Assembly (NCBI GenBank): GCA_020064725.1
Contig: JAGTWJ010000003.1
Location: forward strand, 2,046,001-2,110,000
DNA length: 64,000 nucleotides
DNA from: Drechslerella dactyloides
Taxonomy: Eukaryota; Ascomycota; Orbiliomycetes; Orbiliales; Orbiliaceae
Direction: 5' to 3'
In this document: positions 58,297-64,000 of the stretch, piece by piece
Position numbering within the stretch: the stretch's first letter is position 1
How the letters are laid out: every line of letters begins with the position of its first letter
Program-made: the position numbers and the translations under genes
Notes under the pieces: generated by a model
What the model saw: only the letters and a program-made list of their open reading frames with translations
What the model was told of the DNA's origin: nothing
Database searches by the model: none

Positions 58297-61200
58297 CTTG
58301 CTGAAGTACCGATTTATATCGTGTAAATTCGTGTATGTGGAACTCAAAAAGAATTTCCGCCGTGATAAATCGTGTAGTAATTGAGAAAGCTTCCAAATGA
58401 TCCGGTAACTTGAACCTGATGCTTCAGAAACAGCCACATTAATATGGGGACTTCTTGTCCATTAAATAGATCGATTAAGGCACAGAAATCCAACATACGG
58501 CACTGCAAGCCACTCGCTATGCCGCTTGTCAACCCATGGAATAGCAGAGCCGATATGATAGACTGCCAAGATTATAGCAGTCCCATGAAATTAACAGCTC
58601 GAACCAAGACGTTACATGTCCAGCTAGGCTGTGGTGCTTGTCCTACGTCCGCAGCAGTTGGAATATCAACACTCCACAGCTGACGCTAGCCTCGCTGGAG
58701 CTCGCGGACCGAATGCGGCTCGGTGTTATATTGGTTGAAAGGAGTTTTCTAAGGCCAAAAATGCAGGGGATCCCTTGGTGATATGAGCAGTACCGATGCG
58801 AAATTTGCGGGGGAACCGAATCCTGACCGGCAGAAAGGAATGCTGTAAGGCTCTCTATTCCGCCTGCTCCCTTTCACGCCTTTTTTGCCTTTTGCTGAGG
58901 CATTTTAGAATGCACATGTAAAGGTTAAACAGATCTGCGGATTTACAGGTAAAGCCTCAGTAGTTGCTGAAAATAACATGTCCAATAGTTAGTTGGTCCC
59001 TATTGTAGCCTACGTTAACAAAAATACATATTTCGTCGACGCAATCAAGGGGAGCTTTGCCGTTTCCTGTCTGGTCCAAATATGCAGCTGACGTTGCAAT
59101 TGCAATTTGTTGCCACAGCACATTCAGGCGCGGCCCGGCTCAAGGTGAACCCTAACGTTATTCGAACTTGACCTACAGAGAAATTTTCCCCTGCGTCTAC
59201 GTCAAACCATGCAGAGCTGAATCGGGATCTCCTCCACCGGAAGGAATATTGTTCGAAGCCGAAATTTGAATATTATGACGGAGACGACGGTTTGTTTCTT
59301 ACCTGTCAGCTTACAACGGAAATCCCTGGCCAATTAATCGCCGAAGATTGGGATTGTGGTATTTCAGCGCCGCCACAACACATGGCCAATCAATTTCTCC
59401 CCCTTTACGCAAGGGTTCCATGGTGTATGGTGTCCAAGACCGGTTATTATCAGGACCCAGGGAGGATTTGTGGGGACGATAAAAGATCTGATCATAATGA
59501 TATTAGAGCTATCGAAGTGGCTATTTGCTGAAAACGAAGAAAGACAGAACGAGAGTCAGTAAATTCTGAAGGGTCAGCAAATATTGAAATTAGCAGAAGG
59601 GATACCTGCTATTGGTCATCCCAACGAGCAGCCAAGCATATTAGCAGTATTATAGCATTTACCATCAGACTCCTGCCTAGCTACATTTATATGTGCTTAT
59701 ATATGCGTCGCAACTAATTCTCCTTATCCGCGGCAAATTTCAAGGAAAAGGGCGTAAATTTTATTGGTGGAACTGTTCCGAAAATGCGCATGACTAGCTA
59801 TCTCACATTCCGTAAAACCTGCATATCACAATCAAGTAATCATGTGAGGCCTGACTACGTAGCTTATCATCTCAATGAGATCTCGAAATGCGTTCTTGAG
59901 ATATATGCCGGACTTTCTTACTCCCAGTAAACAAATGAATTAAGCTTATTGAAAATATATGCAGAAAATAGGGGCGCAGAGGCTGGACTTCAAACCTCGG
60001 CGATTCTGCTCAGCTCATTTCGATCTTGAACGGTCGAAATGCTTACGGCTAAGTGTTCGATCCCCTTTCGCGCTCCCCACTGTCACGGTTACACAACGCA
60101 AGCGAACGCCCCCAGCCCGCTACGTACGGGATAAGCCCAAGCACGCTAAGCATACGAGGCTAAGTCCAAGTGAGTCGAGTCATGGGTCCCGGGACTATTC
60201 GGATCCATGAACACGTATCAGAGCAATCTTTTCCAACCTCGAACCTGCCTCGAGTCCAGGTGCTGATTCACAGATATTCTATTTCCATGATGCATGCCAC
60301 ATCAGGCGTGGGTTACACATGTGCGACGGCGCTACGTTCACTTTGCAAGCTTTGGATACTATGACAACTGGCATCGTAAGAAATTTACAATACCATGGTA
60401 TATCTTATCAGATGCGGAGCTCGCTTTACCGAAGGATACGAATGGCGGTAAGGAGGCTTGCGAGAATCGGTCAAGCCGCTCGTGGCGCATCAGCAGTTAA
60501 ATTCGGCATGCTGCGCGCATGCCATCGAATGGTTCATCTTTTGCGAACACGGTGCCTTGATGGTCTCAGGCTTGTGGAACCATGCGCAGACAACATTTCT
60601 GGTGAGCAGGCCAGTACGATTTCCAGCTTACTCGCTATTTTTGTGGTGTGGACGATTCTGTACACGGCCAAGGATCCGATCTATGATCCTAAGACTGCGT
60701 TCCAGGATCGGATGCTACGCAAAATTTCTAATCCGATGCTCGAGATTACCTTGCCTTTCGATAGGCCCCTGACCTAAAGGAAGAGAGGCTCGGTCTTGCA
60801 AGCTAACTGGCCGTACTTTACCTAGTAAATTTTGGCTCAGGTCTCGGAAGTCCCGATCCCTCCAGATCTCAACTACGTCCGATACCTGGGCATACGTATA
60901 ATAAGAGTCTTATGAGCGTTTGCATCTCTTCTGTCAGAACTTTAGAGCCCTGTGCAAAAAGTTTCCTACCGTTTTCTTTAGATCCAACTCCTTCCTGGGC
61001 TTCAGTTTGTTTTTTCACCAGTCTAACATTTCATTCCAAAAGTGGTAGCCGTACGGGCGTCAGCCTCGTTCCGCTCTTTCAGACAAATTGAACCCAGAAA
61101 GGCAGCTACTCGATTCGGTTAAAACACCACAACATCAAGCCTGGTCTGGGAAATGAGATATTCCTTTACCACAACAAACCTGACGTACAAGTTACAGTTG

Positions 61201-62514
61201 AATGCATTGATACGGCTTCAATCTTCAACTGAAAAAAGCTTATCTAGCCAGCTTTTCTCTGCAACGTTGTCCCTACCGGCCCCATATGGGAATATGATAA
61301 AAGGCTGCCATTTCCACCTTGAGCCTCCTCGCAGGACTTGCATTAGCTCTAGAACATCTATCAAAGATGTCCTTCCTATGTCTGGATAGGTATTCTCTTA
61401 GCTTTCACGAGATACTACTCTAGCTTGGGAACTGTTGGACAAGGCATTGCACGTGTAGCGCGTTAGAATTGCGCCGTCTGTAGCTGTCTCGTAAACCAGA
61501 AGCTGGACATACGTAGTCCAGCTTCTGGCATGCGAGACAAGTCTGCAGTACAAATTAACTAATGTAATTTTTGATGGCAAAAGCGCGCAACGGAGGTCGT
61601 GGGGTGTGCTTGGGATCCCCTCGTATGTCCCCAAAGCAATGATAGAGTCGACTGCACATTTTGTAAATCTTTCTGCCCTCACGGCGCGTAAATCAACACC
61701 TGGTACAGTAAAGCTTGATGTTGTATTGTAGATTGGTAGCTTGAGCTCTAGATTACTTATCTATCAGACCGAAGCATTCCTCCGTGCCGCGGGCCCGAGA
61801 ATCGATACTTGCTAGTCGCAAGGTTTTTATCACAATACACCGTGACTTCTAGTGAACCGCACGAGATGCTACTCAGAATTTATACATTAATATTGGGAAT
61901 TAGAATATGATGTTTCAGATCCGGCTGATGTCAAGACGCAACCGAACTTTGAGGACTACCAAGCCAGTATTCATAGCGTTGTTGCCCGGGATTATGCGTG
62001 CCTACCATCAAGCTCTCGCCCTCGCTTGCCGCCCGATTAGGCCACAGAGACTTTGAAGTTCGATCGAAGCTCGAGCTCCCGTGCAGCCCTAACAAGGATT
62101 CAAGTAAGGCTACCACTAGCCGGGCAATCAGCAGCTTCACAAGCTCTTCTTTCGATCGTGGAAGACGTCCTACATCCCCGCGTCTGCAACGTCGCACAAG
62201 GTTACTCACTCGACACATGCTCGATGCGCCAGGTCCTCGGATACCAGTGGTCATTCTTTGTCGCTTGATGCGTGTGCGTGTTTAGTCACCCGACTTGATG
62301 TATGAAAATCGTCGTGGGAACAGGATTTTCGACGATTCCCTTGCGTTAACTACGATTCTACCATAATATATATTGGGACTAATTTTTATCCAATCAGATT
62401 CCTTCCTCATCTGTGTCGACCTGACCTTAACCTCTTCCTTACCTGGTGTCTCCGGTTGTAGCTGCTACCCACCTCAGCAATTGTAGCGCCTGACACGGGA
62501 CCCCAGGAGCGACG
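58297..62514. other. Gene-poor 4.2 kb region
   Basis: No domain-bearing frame was found. A 152-codon plus frame (60319-60777) has one hydrophobic helix but no homology I recognise. A hairpin lies at 61486-61538. A tRNA-like TTCGATCC motif near 60055 does not fold into a convincing tRNA. Confidence 0.45.
61486..61538. repeat. Hairpin with 23-base arms and 7-base loop
   Basis: The left arm (61486-61508) and right arm (61516-61538) are complementary apart from about four adjacent bases. The loop is ATACGTA. The left arm carries GTCTCGTAAACCAGA, overlapping the sequence of the intron hairpin at 36684-36744. Both may be ends of the same small element family. Confidence 0.7.
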
Positions 62515-63811
62515 ATGGCACAAGCTGCCAGAACCATAAGGACGCTCATTCTCTTATTTTTGACAGCGTTACCGGTCTTACCGACTTCTGGAGCACCACA
62601 CAATATCAAGCCATCTTATCCATATGCATCTCCCTTTTGCAAAAAGCCAATTATCAGGAAGGAATGGTCAGTACATATCTTTGCCTCAGAAAGGACATCA
62701 AGAGTTAACAGTGCCGCTCGTAACCAGGAGAACACTTTCTGTTGACGAGAGACAATTGTACACCAAAGCTGTCCTATGCTTAGCAAATCCGAAGAAAGCT
62801 GCATCAATATCCAGAATTGGCCCAGGGCTTAGAAACCGATACGACGATTTTCATGGCGTTCATACTCTCCAAACTCCAGACATCCATTGGGTCGTAAGTC
62901 TCTCTCCATACTAGCTGAATAATTTCTCCAACATGAACATGAATCCTCACACAGCTTCTCATTGCAGGGCCATTTCATCCTTTGGCATCGTTACTTTATC
63001 GCAACGTATGAGAAGACGCTCCGCGAGGTCTGCGGCTACCGTGGCGCTCAGCCATACTGGAACTGGACTATTGACGTCGCTAGCATGCGAGATATGATTG
63101 AATGGCCGGTCTTCAATAACCATTCCGGATTCGGAGGCAACGGACCATATGTCGATGGCGATAACCCTTTTGACATCCCGGAGAGAAGCGGTGGAGGCTG
63201 TGTACCTAGGGGACCGTTCAAGTATCCGAACTGGGTAGTCCACCTAGGACCCGGACCCAGCATCGACTATAACCCACGGTGCTTGAAAAGGGACTTTTCA
63301 AGGCCACTGATGAACTGGGCGACTTCCGACTTGGTGAACTGGGTAACCAATGTAACCAATTATGAGGATTTTGCGTTCAGACTGGAGAACTTACCGGTGT
63401 TCACGTCTCCAAATCTCCACGGGGCTGGCCATTTCGGCGTTGGTGGCGCCTTAGGTGAATTCGGAGATGTATACGCCAGTCCTGGAGGCAAGCGATTACC
63501 CTGGCAGACTGGGCCTAGCATAATCCTTCCTTGTGAGCGACCAGCTAAATCTCCGGCACGCTTTAGATCCTCTATTTTACCTCCACCACTCTACGCTGGA
63601 CAAGATATTCTGGCGATGGCAGCAGGAGGACCTACCGAATCGGTTCTTCGACGTTGGGGGGCCGGTAATACCATTTGATTACGGCAACAGTGTCGGACCA
63701 AATATTACTCTCGACTTTGTCATCGGACTGGGTGAGCTAGCGCCGGATATCCCGTTAAGGGATATCATGAATCTCCAAGGTGGTACCGTATGCTATGACT
63801 ACGAAGGCTGA
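62515..63811 (+). CDS. Secreted tyrosinase (type 3 copper monooxygenase), short form
   Basis: Model: join(62515..62666,62728..62893,62968..63487,63567..63811), 360 aa. A signal peptide (about 1-26) is followed by the catalytic domain. CuA ligands are H96 (DDFHGVH), H104 (DIHWV) and H113 (LWHRYF). CuB ligands are H257 and H261 (NLHGAGH) and H287 (DPLFYLHH). This enzyme class hydroxylates monophenols and oxidises catechols to quinones. The length is that of the short secreted group without a C-terminal cap domain. Introns 1 and 2 are GT-AG (61 and 74 bases). Intron 3 (63488-63566) appears to be GC-AG, with donor GCAAGC: only this join gives SPG-DPLFYLHH in frame. Without it, the reading frame runs out before the CuB motif. 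Confidence 0.9.
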
Positions 63812-64000
63812 GTCTAGAACATATACATACCTATAGCAAGGGGTAATTGCATCAGCGAGATCTAGTTCTGTGTGGTCGATTTGAAGGCCGCTCTTAGACA
63901 CGTTTTACGACGCCCGTCAACACGTCAAAATGTTACTATTATATTATCACCACCCGCCTGTAAATCAAGATACTCATCAGCCTCACTCTGTACAAACTTA
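63812..64000. other. 3' flank of the tyrosinase gene
   Basis: Short, AT-rich sequence to the window edge. Nothing further was recognised. Confidence 0.5.

Noticed and set aside
59970..60077. Possible tRNA with a TTCGATCC-like T-loop and GGGGCGC near the 5' side
   Set aside because: The acceptor and T stems mispair and no sound anticodon arm forms, so it does not fold as a tRNA.
60319..60777. 152-codon plus-strand frame with one hydrophobic helix
   Set aside because: No recognised family, no clear leader and no supporting neighbours. It could be real, but I cannot support it.
62667..62685. Very short intron candidate in tyrosinase exon 1
   Set aside because: Closing at the first CAG gives an intron of about 20 bases, too short to splice; the CAG at 62727 gives a 61-base intron and restores EWRTLSVDER.
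48712..63811. Pigment or secondary-metabolite gene cluster suggested by the oxidase, tyrosinase and dehydrogenase
   Set aside because: No polyketide synthase, peptide synthetase, terpene cyclase or cluster regulator is present, and unrelated genes and gene-poor DNA separate them.
1..64000. CRISPR arrays, bacterial operons, rRNA
   Set aside because: None seen; the gene structure is eukaryotic throughout.

Overview
The window looks like nuclear DNA of a filamentous ascomycete (Pezizomycotina). Most genes carry several short GT-AG introns of about 50-130 bases. The families present are typical of that group: a HET-domain protein, a laccase-type multicopper oxidase, a short secreted tyrosinase, FSH1-type and DUF4336 proteins, a MARVEL membrane protein and a yapsin-like protein. 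The species cannot be named from the sequence alone. I rebuilt exon structures by hand from splice consensus, reading-frame phase and domain continuity. Every multi-exon model given as a join keeps an open frame from ATG to stop. The least certain junction is between exons 3 and 4 of the first gene.

Layout. 0-9.5 kb: two neighbouring, same-strand, subtilisin-fold secreted proteins with shared intron positions. Each has lost a different catalytic residue, and both have lost the oxyanion asparagine. An AT-rich spacer with a 50-base inverted repeat lies between them. 12-21 kb: four minus-strand genes, encoding a PPxY-bearing membrane protein, a two-HKD phospholipase D-like protein, a two-helix membrane protein and a MARVEL protein. 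24-31 kb: a DUF4336 protein and an amino-acid permease. 33-44 kb: a membrane-anchored pepsin-fold protein without either catalytic aspartate, a secreted Gly/Ser/Val-repeat protein, an FSH1-type serine hydrolase and a HET protein. 48-64 kb: a multicopper oxidase, a secreted acidic protein, a divergent adenosine-deaminase-family enzyme, a short-chain dehydrogenase, a cysteine-rich protein built of exon-sized modules, and a tyrosinase.

No biosynthetic backbone gene, tRNA, rRNA, CRISPR array or intact transposon was seen. The genes do not form one obvious pathway; this reads as an accessory stretch rich in secreted and surface proteins. The strongest unusual signals are (1) three of three protease-fold genes predicted to be non-catalytic, (2) the modular gene at 57.2-58.3 kb, where every intron is phase 1 and splits the same codon between eight-cysteine modules, with a tiny last exon supplying the final cysteine, and (3) two intergenic arrays with A-tracts repeating about once per helical turn.
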